Shown here in pieces: positions 15,754 to 24,307 of a DNA stretch of 64,000 nt. The notes under the pieces are model-generated. The model did not search any database, was not told where the DNA came from, and worked only from the letters and a program-made list of their open reading frames with translations. Position numbers and translations under genes: made by a program. How positions within the stretch are numbered: position 1 is the first letter of the stretch; each line of letters begins with the position of its first letter. Source of the DNA: Promineifilum sp. (GTDB lineage Bacteria; Chloroflexota; Anaerolineae; Promineifilales; Promineifilaceae); contig JACKBY010000011.1 in the NCBI GenBank assembly GCA_020634335.1, positions 50,273 to 114,272 of the forward strand. The letters are read 5' to 3'.

Positions 15754-16947
15754 TTAAGCAGGTGTAACTGTCGTTTCAACTGACGGCCGCACGATCGCGG
15801 CATCCAGCGCTTCGGCCACGGCGGCCACGACGCTCTCCACGTCGCCCGGCGTCATACCCGGATGCAGCGGCAACGTTACCTCGCGCTCGCCCACCGTTTC
15901 CGTCAACGGCAGGGACGTATGCCGCCCCTGTTCCCGGTAGTAACTGAACGTATGCACCGGCGGATAGTGAATACTCGTCTGTATGCCCTGCGCCTTCATC
16001 TCGTCCATAAAGCGCGTCCGTGACGCACCCACAGGCAGCAATGCCGGACGCAAATGGCAGGCCGAGATACCGCGCGTTTCGCTGTAGGGCAGGCCCAGCT
16101 CCGGCGTGGCGGCCGGCAACAGTTGCCGATAGAGTGCGTCCAGAGCACGGCGGCGCTCGTTGGCCGCCGGCAACTTCGCCAGTTGAACGCGGCCGACGGC
16201 GGCCCGCATCTCGTCGAGGCGATAGTTGTAGCCCGGCGCGACCACGTCGTAGCTCCAGGCATGACCCTTGTGTCGATCCCACGTCAGGCTGGTCATCCCG
16301 TGAGAGCGCAACAAACGTAGCCGGCCGGCCACGTCGTCGTCATCGGTCGTTATCATCCCGCCTTCGCCGGTAGTCATGTTCTTGTTGGCGAAAAAGCTGA
16401 AGCAGCCGATGCGGCCCCAGGTTCCCAGCGCACGGCCGCCCAGCGTCGCCCCCGGCGCGTGAGCCACGTCCTCCACCACGTCCAACCCATACCGCTCGGC
16501 CAGCGCCCGAATAGCCGGCATGTCGGCGGCGTAACCCGCGTAGTGAACGACCACAATGGCCCGCGTGCGTGGCGTGATGCGCCGCGCGGCATCCTCGGCC
16601 GACAAGCTGAAATCGTCGAGACCGGTGATGTCGGCGAATATCGGCGTCGCCCCCGTGTAGCGGACGGCATTGGCCGTCGCCACAAACGTCAGCGAAGGCA
16701 CAATTACCTCGTCGCCCGGCCCCCAGCCCAACGCCATCCCGGCCAGGTGCAGCGCCGCGGTGCAGTTGGTCACGGCCAGGGCGTGGCCCGCGCCGGTCAA
16801 CGCGGCGAAGTCGGCCTCGAAGGCGGCCGTCGTCTCGCCCATCGATAGCCAGCGCCGGCGCAGCACGTCGAGGACGGCCGCCTCTTCTTCCGGCCCCAGG
16901 TCAATATCAGCTAGGGGTATGCGCCACACGGGTTTCACCTGTTCCAT
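15754..16947 (-). CDS. DegT/DnrJ/EryC1 family sugar aminotransferase
   Basis: PLP enzyme that transfers an amino group to a keto-sugar nucleotide. The catalytic Lys is in SFFANKNMTTGEGG (Lys189 from my start); VTNCTAALHLA and the HYAG and VEDVAHAPG motifs bind PLP. Length about 397 residues, normal for the family. I chose the ATG at 16947, four bases after the upstream stop; a GTG at 16986 would add 13 residues and overlap that gene. With the dehydratase and nucleotidyltransferase just upstream it probably makes a 4-amino-4,6-dideoxy sugar. The exact sugar is inferred from context only. Confidence 0.92.
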   Translation of the reverse strand: MEQVKPVWRIPLADIDLGPEEEAAVLDVLRRRWLSMGETTAAFEADFAALTGAGHALAVTNCTAALHLAGMALGWGPGDEVIVPSLTFVATANAVRYTGATPIFADITGLDDFSLSAEDAARRITPRTRAIVVVHYAGYAADMPAIRALAERYGLDVVEDVAHAPGATLGGRALGTWGRIGCFSFFANKNMTTGEGGMITTDDDDVAGRLRLLRSHGMTSLTWDRHKGHAWSYDVVAPGYNYRLDEMRAAVGRVQLAKLPAANERRRALDALYRQLLPAATPELGLPYSETRGISACHLRPALLPVGASRTRFMDEMKAQGIQTSIHYPPVHTFSYYREQGRHTSLPLTETVGEREVTLPLHPGMTPGDVESVVAAVAEALDAAIVRPSVETTVTPA

Positions 16948-16951
16948 CTTT

Positions 16952-17719
16952 CTAAGCCTGCTTCGCGGCGGCATAATGGCTCGCACCGTTTGTGGAATAA
17001 ATGAGCGGCGCTTCGGGCGGCAAAAATTCCGCCTTCATCCGATCGAAATCCTCGATTGCCCGCTCGTAGTCGTCGGCCCGACCCAGGTCTTGCCAATAGC
17101 CGTCAAACGGAAAGCCGGTGACGATCTCGTCCGCGGCGATCAGCCGCTTGACCAAATCGGGGAAATCAAGATACGCGTTGGCCGGGATATAATCCAGGAC
17201 ACGCGGCTCGAAGACGTAGATACCCATGCTGACCATGAAATCATAGGTCGGTTTCTCGATGTAGCCGGTTACGTGGCCGTCGCTGTTCTGCTCGATGACG
17301 CCCAGGTCGATGTGAACCTTGCGGCGGTGCATGGCGATGGTGGCCGCCGCGCCGCTCAGATGATGGTGGGCCAGCAAATTGGCCAACGGCAGCGTTGTCA
17401 GCACATCGCCGTTGGCGACCAGGAACGTCCGGTCCAGCCCATCCACCAGCGACAGGGGGCCGGCCGTGCCCAGCGGCGCGTCTTCGTAACTATAAGTGAT
17501 AGACAGACCCAGTTTTTCGCCGTCCTGAAAGAAGAGACGCAACATTTCGGCCAGATGCCCCACCGTCAGCACCGCCTCATCGACCCCGGCGCGCTTCATC
17601 TGGCGCAACAGAATCTCCAGAATGGGCATATCGCCGATAGGCATCAACGGTTTGGGCAAAATAGTCGTGTAGGGCTTGAGTCGCGTGCCCTTGCCGCCGG
17701 CTAAAATGACTGCTTTCAT
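16952..17719 (-). CDS. Sugar-1-phosphate nucleotidyltransferase
   Basis: Cytoplasmic enzyme that activates a sugar phosphate to an NDP-sugar. The 255-residue protein opens with the signature LAGGKGTRLKPYT, followed by PKPLMPIGDMPILE. The catalytic metal site region (VANGDVL) and EKPTYDFMVSMGIY sugar-binding region are present. There is no C-terminal acetyltransferase repeat domain, so it is RmlA/PtmE-like and not GlmU-like. The ATG at 17719 has GGAGA seven bases upstream; the TTG at 17725 is a less likely start. It lies between the dehydratase and the aminotransferase, in line with supply of a nucleotide amino sugar. The nucleotide used is not known. Confidence 0.9.
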   Translation of the reverse strand: MKAVILAGGKGTRLKPYTTILPKPLMPIGDMPILEILLRQMKRAGVDEAVLTVGHLAEMLRLFFQDGEKLGLSITYSYEDAPLGTAGPLSLVDGLDRTFLVANGDVLTTLPLANLLAHHHLSGAAATIAMHRRKVHIDLGVIEQNSDGHVTGYIEKPTYDFMVSMGIYVFEPRVLDYIPANAYLDFPDLVKRLIAADEIVTGFPFDGYWQDLGRADDYERAIEDFDRMKAEFLPPEAPLIYSTNGASHYAAAKQA

Positions 17720-17749
17720 GGTCAATCTCCTGTCCGGATTCGCGCCGCG

Positions 17750-18742
17750 CTAAATCTCATAGCGCCCGACGCGGTAGAAATCGAGATGATCGCCGATCCA
17801 GGCGATGGTCTCGCGCAGACCCTCTTCCAAAGAATAGGTCGGCTCCCACCCCAAAGCGCGGCGGGCCAAGCCGTTGTCGGACAGCAAGCGCCCGACCTCG
17901 GATTTTTCAGGCCGCAATCGCTCCGAATCGGTAGCTATCGCCACCGGCCGCCCCACCAGACGAATGATCAAATCGGCCAACTCGCCGACGCTGATGTCCA
18001 TACCCGTGCCCAGATTCAATTCCCGCCCCAGCACGTCGGGTGCGGCGGCGGCCCGCATAAAGCCGCTGACCGTGTCGCGCACATAAGTAAAATCGCGCCG
18101 CGCATCGAGATTGCCCAGCTGGATACAATCGCTGGTCAACGCCTGGGTGATAATCGTCGGGATGACCGCCCGGGCCGACTGGCGCGGGCCATAGGTGTTA
18201 AACGGCCGGAGGGTGACGGCCGGCAGGTTGTAGGCTCGGTAGAAGCTCTCCACCAGCTTGTCGGCCCCGATCTTGCTGGCCGAGTAGGGCGATTGCCCTT
18301 GCAGCGGGTGACGCTCGTCCATCGGCGTGAATTGGGCCGTGCCGTAGACCTCGCTTGTGGAGGTATGTACCAGCCGCTCTACGTTATGGGCGCGGCAGGC
18401 CATCAGCACGTTGAGCGTGCCCATGAAGTTGGTCTCGGCCGTCTCCATCGGGTGCTTGTAGGAGTAGGGGATGGAGATGATCGCCCCGAGATGATAGACG
18501 ACGTCGACGCCCGACACCGCGGCGTCGATCGCGCCCGTATCGCGCAAATCCCCGGCAACGATCTCCACCTCATCGCGGATCTCGCGCGGCAGTTGCCCCA
18601 GCAATCCCGCATCGCCGCGCGACGTATAGCGTATGAAAGCGCGCACGCCGACGCCGTCGCGCACCAGCGATTCAGTCAATTGACTGCCGATGAAGCCACC
18701 CGCGCCCGTCACCAGAGCGCGCTTGCCGGTCCATTCACTCAT
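17750..18742 (-). CDS. SDR-family NDP-sugar 4,6-dehydratase, LegB-like
   Basis: NAD-dependent extended SDR of 330 residues. The Rossmann motif TGAGGFIGS is at residues 12-20 and the catalytic YSASK follows the STSEVYGTA segment. The sequence blocks VRAFIRYTSRG, PFNTYGPRQSARAVIPTI and ELNLGTGMDISVGELA closely recall LegB, the GDP-GlcNAc 4,6-dehydratase of legionaminic acid synthesis. Expected product: a 4-keto-6-deoxy sugar nucleotide for the neighbouring aminotransferase. The open frame continues upstream to 19096 but that part overlaps the next gene and is not protein-like, so I start at the ATG at 18742. Substrate nucleotide is an inference from similarity recalled, not computed. Confidence 0.9.
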   Translation of the reverse strand: MSEWTGKRALVTGAGGFIGSQLTESLVRDGVGVRAFIRYTSRGDAGLLGQLPREIRDEVEIVAGDLRDTGAIDAAVSGVDVVYHLGAIISIPYSYKHPMETAETNFMGTLNVLMACRAHNVERLVHTSTSEVYGTAQFTPMDERHPLQGQSPYSASKIGADKLVESFYRAYNLPAVTLRPFNTYGPRQSARAVIPTIITQALTSDCIQLGNLDARRDFTYVRDTVSGFMRAAAAPDVLGRELNLGTGMDISVGELADLIIRLVGRPVAIATDSERLRPEKSEVGRLLSDNGLARRALGWEPTYSLEEGLRETIAWIGDHLDFYRVGRYEI

Positions 18743-18840
18743 CTCGGTTGATTTACTCCTAAAATTTTTTGTCCGATCACTTTGGCGCGGGCAGCTGCCC
18801 GTCACCCGGAACCGGTTGCCCGGCCCCGTTCCAGGCACGT

Positions 18841-20550
18841 TCAGGAACGATGGGCCTGATTCTGCATGACGACCTGCTGCTGCATAGCCCGGATTTGCGC
18901 GTGGGCCGCGTCCCAGGCTTCCGCTTGCATAAGGCTCTCGACTTCCACTAACCAGTTCTCGAGGCGCGGCGCGCCCCCGGTGTTTGTCGTTCCTACTGAG
19001 CCCAACGCCGGCATGGTCGATTCCGCGACCAGTTGGCTTCGGAACGTCTCCAGCACGTCGGGCAGGACAACCGTCTGCACCCCGGTCACGCGACACAATT
19101 GCAAGATGCGCTCCCGCTGCGGTTGTCTGATTTTCTCGATCGCGTAGATGATCAATCCCACGTCATGGAGGCTGACGAGTTCGGGAATCTCTTCCGTGCG
19201 ACCCAGAACCTGAATACCGCTGATGCGCGTGCCTTGCTTGCGCGGCGCGTCGTCTACCATGCCGACAATCGTATAGGCCTGCCCCAGCTCTGCCTTGCGC
19301 AGCAGGTAGCTGGCGAGACTGCCGACTTCACCGGCGCCCACGATCAGCACGCGCTCGCCCAGCGCGGCCGCTCCACCGCGCAAGGTAATCCAGTGCTCCG
19401 ACAGGCCGGTGATGATGCGCATTCGATAGCGCAGCAGGGCGAACCCGACGAAGGCCAGCACGCCGCTGACCATAATCAGGCCCGACGGCAACAGGCGATA
19501 GCCGATGTAGGGCACGGCGATAGCCCGCGGTTGCCAGATCAGATTGACCATCAGCAGGATCAGGGTCGTCAATCCCGATGAGATGGCTAAGGCAAACGCA
19601 TCGTTGAAGTCGGCCCGCGACCAGACAACGCGGCCGATGCCCAGTAATGCATTCACCATACTGAAGATGAAGGCGACGGTCAGAGCCACCCCCATGGCGA
19701 TGCCCCAGCCCAACTCCAGCGGGCCGTTGCTGCGCCACAGTAACCCCGTGGCGGCCACGGCCACAAAAGCCATCAGGCTATCGAGCACAAACCACGAGAA
19801 ATAGCGGCTGATAAACCGCGCCAACGGCCCCCAAAAGAGCAAGTGTTCCGGCACACGGCGCGTCTTGAGTTGCGGTAACAAGGCCAGCAGCGTCCAGAAC
19901 ATCACGTCGAGGTCGGTCAGGAAAGAGCGGTGATTGACGTACAGGACGTCGAGGCGCAGCTTGCTGGGCAGGATGCTCTTCAGGTATTGATCGACCACAT
20001 TGCCGGTCTGCAACATGTTCTCCTCGTCGCGATAGAGGACGGAAGCCGGACTGGTGATGCCTGGCCGGACGGCGAGTAAGGTGTCGCGAACCTCGGCCGG
20101 CCAATGAGTCACAAAGTCGTTGTCTTCCGGCCGCGGCCCGACGAGGCTCATATCACCCTTCAGCACGTTCCACAACTGGGGCAGTTCGTTAATCTTCGTG
20201 TCGCGCAGCCATTGCCCCAGGGGCGTGATGCGCGGGTCGCCCATGCCCGTGACTTTGGGGCCGTCATAGCTGGCGGTGTCCTCGTACATGGTCCGGAACT
20301 TGAGAATGCGGAACGGGCGGCCGCGTTGCCCCACGCGCGCGCCCCAATAGAAAACCGGGCCGGGCGAATCCCGCTTGATCAGCAAAGCCAGAAACAGGAA
20401 AATCGGGCCCAGGATGATCATGCCCAGCGTCGAAATGAGAATATCGAGCGACCGGCGAGCGACGCCATCCACCGTTCTCCAGATATCGGATAATCCGTCC
20501 TGGAGTTTGATGTCGGCTTTAGGCTGCTGGGGCGCGACGCTTTCGTTCAT
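18841..20550 (-). CDS. Phosphoglycosyltransferase with permuted domain order
   Basis: Starts glycan assembly by moving a sugar phosphate to a polyprenyl phosphate carrier. In the 569 residues, the bacterial sugar-transferase domain comes first (about 30-215): one reentrant hydrophobic segment, LKFRTMY (84-90), then NELPQLWNVLKGDMSLVGPR (121-140). Four or five membrane spans follow (about 250-375), then a Rossmann-like CoA_binding_3-type domain with VGAGEVG (404-410). In WbaP/WcaJ proteins the span-plus-Rossmann part is N-terminal, so the order is swapped here. Position 121 is Asn where the catalytic Asp of the Asp-Glu pair is expected. It lies amid the amino-sugar genes and is likely the initiating enzyme, if active. 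Confidence 0.85.
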   Translation of the reverse strand: MNESVAPQQPKADIKLQDGLSDIWRTVDGVARRSLDILISTLGMIILGPIFLFLALLIKRDSPGPVFYWGARVGQRGRPFRILKFRTMYEDTASYDGPKVTGMGDPRITPLGQWLRDTKINELPQLWNVLKGDMSLVGPRPEDNDFVTHWPAEVRDTLLAVRPGITSPASVLYRDEENMLQTGNVVDQYLKSILPSKLRLDVLYVNHRSFLTDLDVMFWTLLALLPQLKTRRVPEHLLFWGPLARFISRYFSWFVLDSLMAFVAVAATGLLWRSNGPLELGWGIAMGVALTVAFIFSMVNALLGIGRVVWSRADFNDAFALAISSGLTTLILLMVNLIWQPRAIAVPYIGYRLLPSGLIMVSGVLAFVGFALLRYRMRIITGLSEHWITLRGGAAALGERVLIVGAGEVGSLASYLLRKAELGQAYTIVGMVDDAPRKQGTRISGIQVLGRTEEIPELVSLHDVGLIIYAIEKIRQPQRERILQLCRVTGVQTVVLPDVLETFRSQLVAESTMPALGSVGTTNTGGAPRLENWLVEVESLMQAEAWDAAHAQIRAMQQQVVMQNQAHRS

Positions 20551-20553
20551 GAC

Positions 20554-21264
20554 TTACTCAGGGATTCGTACGGTTGCCAAATAATGTGTGTTCAAAAATC
20601 TCAATCTTTCTAGAACCAAAGCCCCGGCCCAGGAAAAGGGCACGAGTTTGCGGGCCAATGGTGGGGCCAGGGTGATTCGGTCAAACGTAATCGTGCAGCC
20701 CGGAAAATAGTCCCGGACCTCCCGGGGCCTGATGCCTCTTGTTTGCTTGTTAAGCGGGTTGATCCAGAAGTCGTACCACAGAATCACGCCGCCGGGTCGT
20801 AACACTCGAATGATCTCGTTGGCGACAGTATAGCAGATGGCCCGATCCAAAATCGATGAAAACACCGTGAATTGTAGGACGAGGTCGAAAGAATGGTCGG
20901 GATAGGGCAAAGCCGTGCCCGAAGCGGCGGTGATCGGCAAATGGGGCAAACGCGCGTGGGCCGCGCCGGCGCGCTCGGCCAGCAGGTCTGTCCCGTGCAG
21001 GTGTTGGGGGTCGGCCCCATAGCCGAGCCACTCCAACAGGACGCCGCCGTTGCCGCAGCCGACCTCCAGGATATCCTTGTCGCCCAGAGGCCACAACCCC
21101 TCGCGCCTCAGGGCGCGCAACACGGCGCGCTGGCGGCCCTGGATAGCGAACAGATAGGCTTCATTGACCGGGGAATAGACGCCTCCCTCGGCCAACCGCT
21201 CGGCACGGGCGGCATAGACTGCGCGTACGCGCGTCGTCTCGTTTGCCGGATCCAAATCGCCCAC
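20554..21264 (-). CDS. Class I SAM-dependent methyltransferase
   Basis: Soluble protein of 236 residues with the SAM-binding motif LEVGCGNGG (about 67-75), an acidic residue after the second strand (HGTDLL), and a Methyltransf_11-type FDLVLQFTVFSS and VLRPGGVILWYDF core. Its start overlaps the stop of the beta-helix gene by one base, and it ends three bases before the phosphoglycosyltransferase start, so it sits inside the transcription unit. Likely target: a sugar or a lipid-linked glycan. Substrate is not predictable. Confidence 0.88.
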   Translation of the reverse strand: MGDLDPANETTRVRAVYAARAERLAEGGVYSPVNEAYLFAIQGRQRAVLRALRREGLWPLGDKDILEVGCGNGGVLLEWLGYGADPQHLHGTDLLAERAGAAHARLPHLPITAASGTALPYPDHSFDLVLQFTVFSSILDRAICYTVANEIIRVLRPGGVILWYDFWINPLNKQTRGIRPREVRDYFPGCTITFDRITLAPPLARKLVPFSWAGALVLERLRFLNTHYLATVRIPE

Positions 21265-23189
21265 TAGCCTTCACTCCAGAAACCTTGCGCCGAGTCGTAA
21301 GTGAGGCGAACCGAGCCGCCGGCGGCCACGTCGCGCCGCGCCGCGCCCCCGGCTAATCGAATGTTACCCCCGGACACCAGGGCAAACGGCACGGTGGCCG
21401 TCAGGGTCATCGCCCCGCTGAAGAGGGAATCGGACAAGCCGTCTTCCGTCCACCAGTGGATGGCTGAGACATCGGCCGTACCCAACACCTCGTAGGCATT
21501 GTAGTTACTCGATATTACCATTGTGGGCGCGGCCGGAAGGGAAGTCGGCGCCGGCTCGGCCACGGGTGCCAGCCGCCCAAAAACGGCGGCCGCCGGCTCG
21601 ACGACCAGCAGCGGCTTGCCGGTCTGCAAATTGACGACCCGATTGTTTTCGCCGCTAAACTTGCCGGTCCAACTATTAGACGTGGTCATGTTGGCAAAGA
21701 AGAGCGTCCCGCCGCTGACGTTCTGGAAGATGGAATTATCTATTTGCAGGAGGGTATCGTCCGTCGGGCCAAAGTCGGAGCTGAGAAGGACGATGACGCC
21801 GCGATCACCGGTGGAGCGGCCGAAAAAGCGGCAATTGTCGATGAGCGTTTGCCCGCTATCAACCTCGATGGTGATGGATTGGGAAGCATTGTCCGGCCGA
21901 TTATAGAAGACACAATCGCGCACGACGTAGCGATTCAACGCCCCCGATCCCAGTGTGAGCAGCGTGCCGGAGCCTTGATTGTAGAACTGGCAGTTTTCCA
22001 GTGTGACGTCGATGTTTTCCAGGCGCAAATCGACCTGAGGCAACACGTTCGATCTGGGGGCAAAAATGCAATTGCGAATCATCGCCCGCCAGGGCGCATT
22101 GGAGTAAGCGCCGATAAAGGTCGTCGTACGCGTCGCGTCTTTGCTCGTCGTGAAGTAGCAGCCGTCGATCACGATGTCGGAGCGTATCTGGATCGACGGC
22201 TGGCCCTCGAACATGCAGTTGCGAACCTCGACCTGGGTGGCGACGGTCGCTCGATCCTGGGTGATGAGTCCCTGGGCGTTGCGCGGCCCAAACCAGCAGC
22301 CGAGGAACCGTTGATACTCCGGATCGCCGGCCACTTCCGACCCCTGAAAGTGAAAGGCCCACGAACTGGCCCCGTCGAAGCGGGTATTTTCGACGTGGAC
22401 GGAGTTGTGGGGGTGGCAGTAGACCAGGTGGCCGTTCTGGTTGTCGTGGAGAAAGCTATCATAGATGTGCAGCCGTTTGTGACCTCCGGGAACGGTCCAG
22501 AAAGCGATACAAAACGTCCACCACGGGTGCAGATCGCAATCGCGCACGGCCAGAAACAGTTCGCCGTCCGCGCTGTCCGTGCCGGACGAGGGCGAATAGA
22601 GGCAGTGGGTGAAGCCTTCGATATCGACCCCCTCCACCAGGCAGGCACTATCGGATGCCGACGACTCGAAGAAAACGCCGGCGAACTCAAACTGCTCCAC
22701 GGACTGATGCAGATCTTCCTCCAGGCGCAGGTCGGCCATCTGGAAGTTGACGCCGCCAGCCACAAAGAAGGCTGCATAGTTCTGCCCGGCGGCCGTGGTT
22801 TGCACGGTAAAGCGCAGTGTCGTCGTGCCGCGCCCCTCGCCGACCACCGCCAGGTCGCCGTCCACCAGCAGACGGGTGTGGTTCGGATCAAGCACAATAC
22901 GGTAAAATTGGGGTGGTTGCGGGATTAACAGCGGCAACTGTGCGGCGATGGCCGCGTCAATGGCTGCCTGGAAAGCGTCGCGGTCATTAGTCCGGCCGTC
23001 GCCCTTAGCCCCATAGGCTGTATCCATCACATTGACAGCCGTCGAGGTCTGGGTCAACGGCCCCAGCCGAAACGCGGCCGCCGGCTGGGTGCGGCGCAGC
23101 GCCAGGCCGCCCATCAACGCCGCTGTCCCCTGCAAGAAACGGCGGCGGGTGATACCCTGCCCCATGTCAGGTTTGATCGTTCGTCTCAT
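21264..23189 (-). CDS. Tat-exported right-handed beta-helix protein (pectate lyase-like)
   Basis: Exported protein of about 641 residues. A twin-arginine signal (TRRRFLQG followed by a hydrophobic stretch and AAA) covers residues about 12-40. Next is the pectate-lyase-3 type opening VMDTAYGAKGDGRTNDRDAFQAAIDAA, followed by many beta-helix turns with repeated VRNCMF/IRNCIF/VRDCVF strands. A C-terminal beta domain of about 110 residues ends it. I chose the ATG at 23189, preceded by AGGGAG; the frame extends 15 codons further without a ribosome site. Likely a polysaccharide-modifying or depolymerising enzyme, or a glycan-binding scaffold. No catalytic residues can be assigned. Confidence 0.85.
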   Translation of the reverse strand: MRRTIKPDMGQGITRRRFLQGTAALMGGLALRRTQPAAAFRLGPLTQTSTAVNVMDTAYGAKGDGRTNDRDAFQAAIDAAIAAQLPLLIPQPPQFYRIVLDPNHTRLLVDGDLAVVGEGRGTTTLRFTVQTTAAGQNYAAFFVAGGVNFQMADLRLEEDLHQSVEQFEFAGVFFESSASDSACLVEGVDIEGFTHCLYSPSSGTDSADGELFLAVRDCDLHPWWTFCIAFWTVPGGHKRLHIYDSFLHDNQNGHLVYCHPHNSVHVENTRFDGASSWAFHFQGSEVAGDPEYQRFLGCWFGPRNAQGLITQDRATVATQVEVRNCMFEGQPSIQIRSDIVIDGCYFTTSKDATRTTTFIGAYSNAPWRAMIRNCIFAPRSNVLPQVDLRLENIDVTLENCQFYNQGSGTLLTLGSGALNRYVVRDCVFYNRPDNASQSITIEVDSGQTLIDNCRFFGRSTGDRGVIVLLSSDFGPTDDTLLQIDNSIFQNVSGGTLFFANMTTSNSWTGKFSGENNRVVNLQTGKPLLVVEPAAAVFGRLAPVAEPAPTSLPAAPTMVISSNYNAYEVLGTADVSAIHWWTEDGLSDSLFSGAMTLTATVPFALVSGGNIRLAGGAARRDVAAGGSVRLTYDSAQGFWSEG

Positions 23190-23230
23190 GTTTTCACTCC
23201 CTGTCGCCTGGAAAAGCCCCCAGGCCGACC

Positions 23231-24244
23231 TCACAATTCCGCCCTGCCGGCTGCTTGCCGCCCGGCAAAATGCCTAAGTCCCGCCAGGAAACCCAGCCCA
23301 TAACTCAGGTGGAGAATGGGATGGATCACCAAGAGCCGCAGCACGTACTGCCGGCCGTAAGCCCGCCCCTGCGATAGCGACGCGGCGAGGTTAGCGGTGG
23401 TATACAATACCAGAATAATCGCCAGCAAGGCGCGGAAAGGGCGAAAAAATATACCAAACAGTGATGAACCGGCCAATGCCGCCACAAAGGCGGGGGGTAT
23501 AAACTGCCGCCAGCGCATCTGCCGCGGATGCTTTTGCATCACCCGCACCTTCCAGAAGCCGTACTGATAATATTGCCGCCAAAGAGAACGCAGACTGCTG
23601 CGGCTATAGTAGCGCGAACGAATATCGGGCGACAGAAGAATACGGCCGCCGCTTTTCAGCAGGCGGTAGTTGTACTCATCGTCCTGATTGCGCACCATCT
23701 CCTCGTCGAACGGGCCGAGTTGATGCAGTGTCTGTCGCCGGTACGCCGGAAAGGCCACCGTCTCCACCAGCAGCGGCCGATCCATGACCGTCCGAAAGGC
23801 CGACCCGCCGACGCCGAACCACGAACTCATCGCCAGGGCGATGGCCTGGGCCTCGTCCGTCTCGCCGACCGTCTCGATTGGCCCGCCGACGGCCTCGATG
23901 TCGTCGTTCAGCAAATGCTCGACGCAGCGGCGCACGTAGTCAGGGGCGATCTCGCAATGGCCGTCCACGCGCACGATGACCTCGCCCCGCGCCTGGGCGA
24001 TGCCGATGTTGAGCCCCGGCGGCACGATGTGGCGCGGGTTGTCGATCAGGCGCAAGTTGGGGTATTCGGCCTGGGCGGCGGTGACGAATTCGCGCGTCCC
24101 GTCGGTGGACAGACCGTCGATGACCAGGATTTCCAGGCAGTCGGCCGGGTAATCCTGGGCCACAACCGCGCCCAGGCTGCGCGAGATATAGGCCGCCTCG
24201 TTGCGCACAGGCATAATGACCGACACCAGGGGTAGGTTATCCAT
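23231..24244 (-). CDS. Glycosyltransferase family 2, ExoA-like
   Basis: Membrane-associated inverting glycosyltransferase of about 337 residues. The GT-A fold opens with SVIMPVRNEAAYI; IDGLSTDGT binds the nucleotide and VRVDGHCEI supplies the metal-binding acidic residue. A conserved QDDEYNYRL matches the ED/QDDE acceptor motif of GT2 enzymes. Two or three C-terminal hydrophobic segments (about 250-330) anchor it, as in ExoA of succinoglycan synthesis. The ATG at 24244 with AGGA upstream is preferred over one nine codons earlier. Sugar specificity is unknown. Confidence 0.9.
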   Translation of the reverse strand: MDNLPLVSVIMPVRNEAAYISRSLGAVVAQDYPADCLEILVIDGLSTDGTREFVTAAQAEYPNLRLIDNPRHIVPPGLNIGIAQARGEVIVRVDGHCEIAPDYVRRCVEHLLNDDIEAVGGPIETVGETDEAQAIALAMSSWFGVGGSAFRTVMDRPLLVETVAFPAYRRQTLHQLGPFDEEMVRNQDDEYNYRLLKSGGRILLSPDIRSRYYSRSSLRSLWRQYYQYGFWKVRVMQKHPRQMRWRQFIPPAFVAALAGSSLFGIFFRPFRALLAIILVLYTTANLAASLSQGRAYGRQYVLRLLVIHPILHLSYGLGFLAGLRHFAGRQAAGRAEL

Positions 24245-24307
24245 TTTCCTAGTGTAGCAACTAGCGGGCATTACGGCGTATAAAACCCGTGAAGGCCTTG
24301 TGAGAAC

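Noticed and set aside
18743..19096. N-terminal extension of the LegB-like dehydratase
   Set aside because: It overlaps the phosphoglycosyltransferase gene in another frame and lacks protein character; the Rossmann start follows the ATG at 18742 directly.
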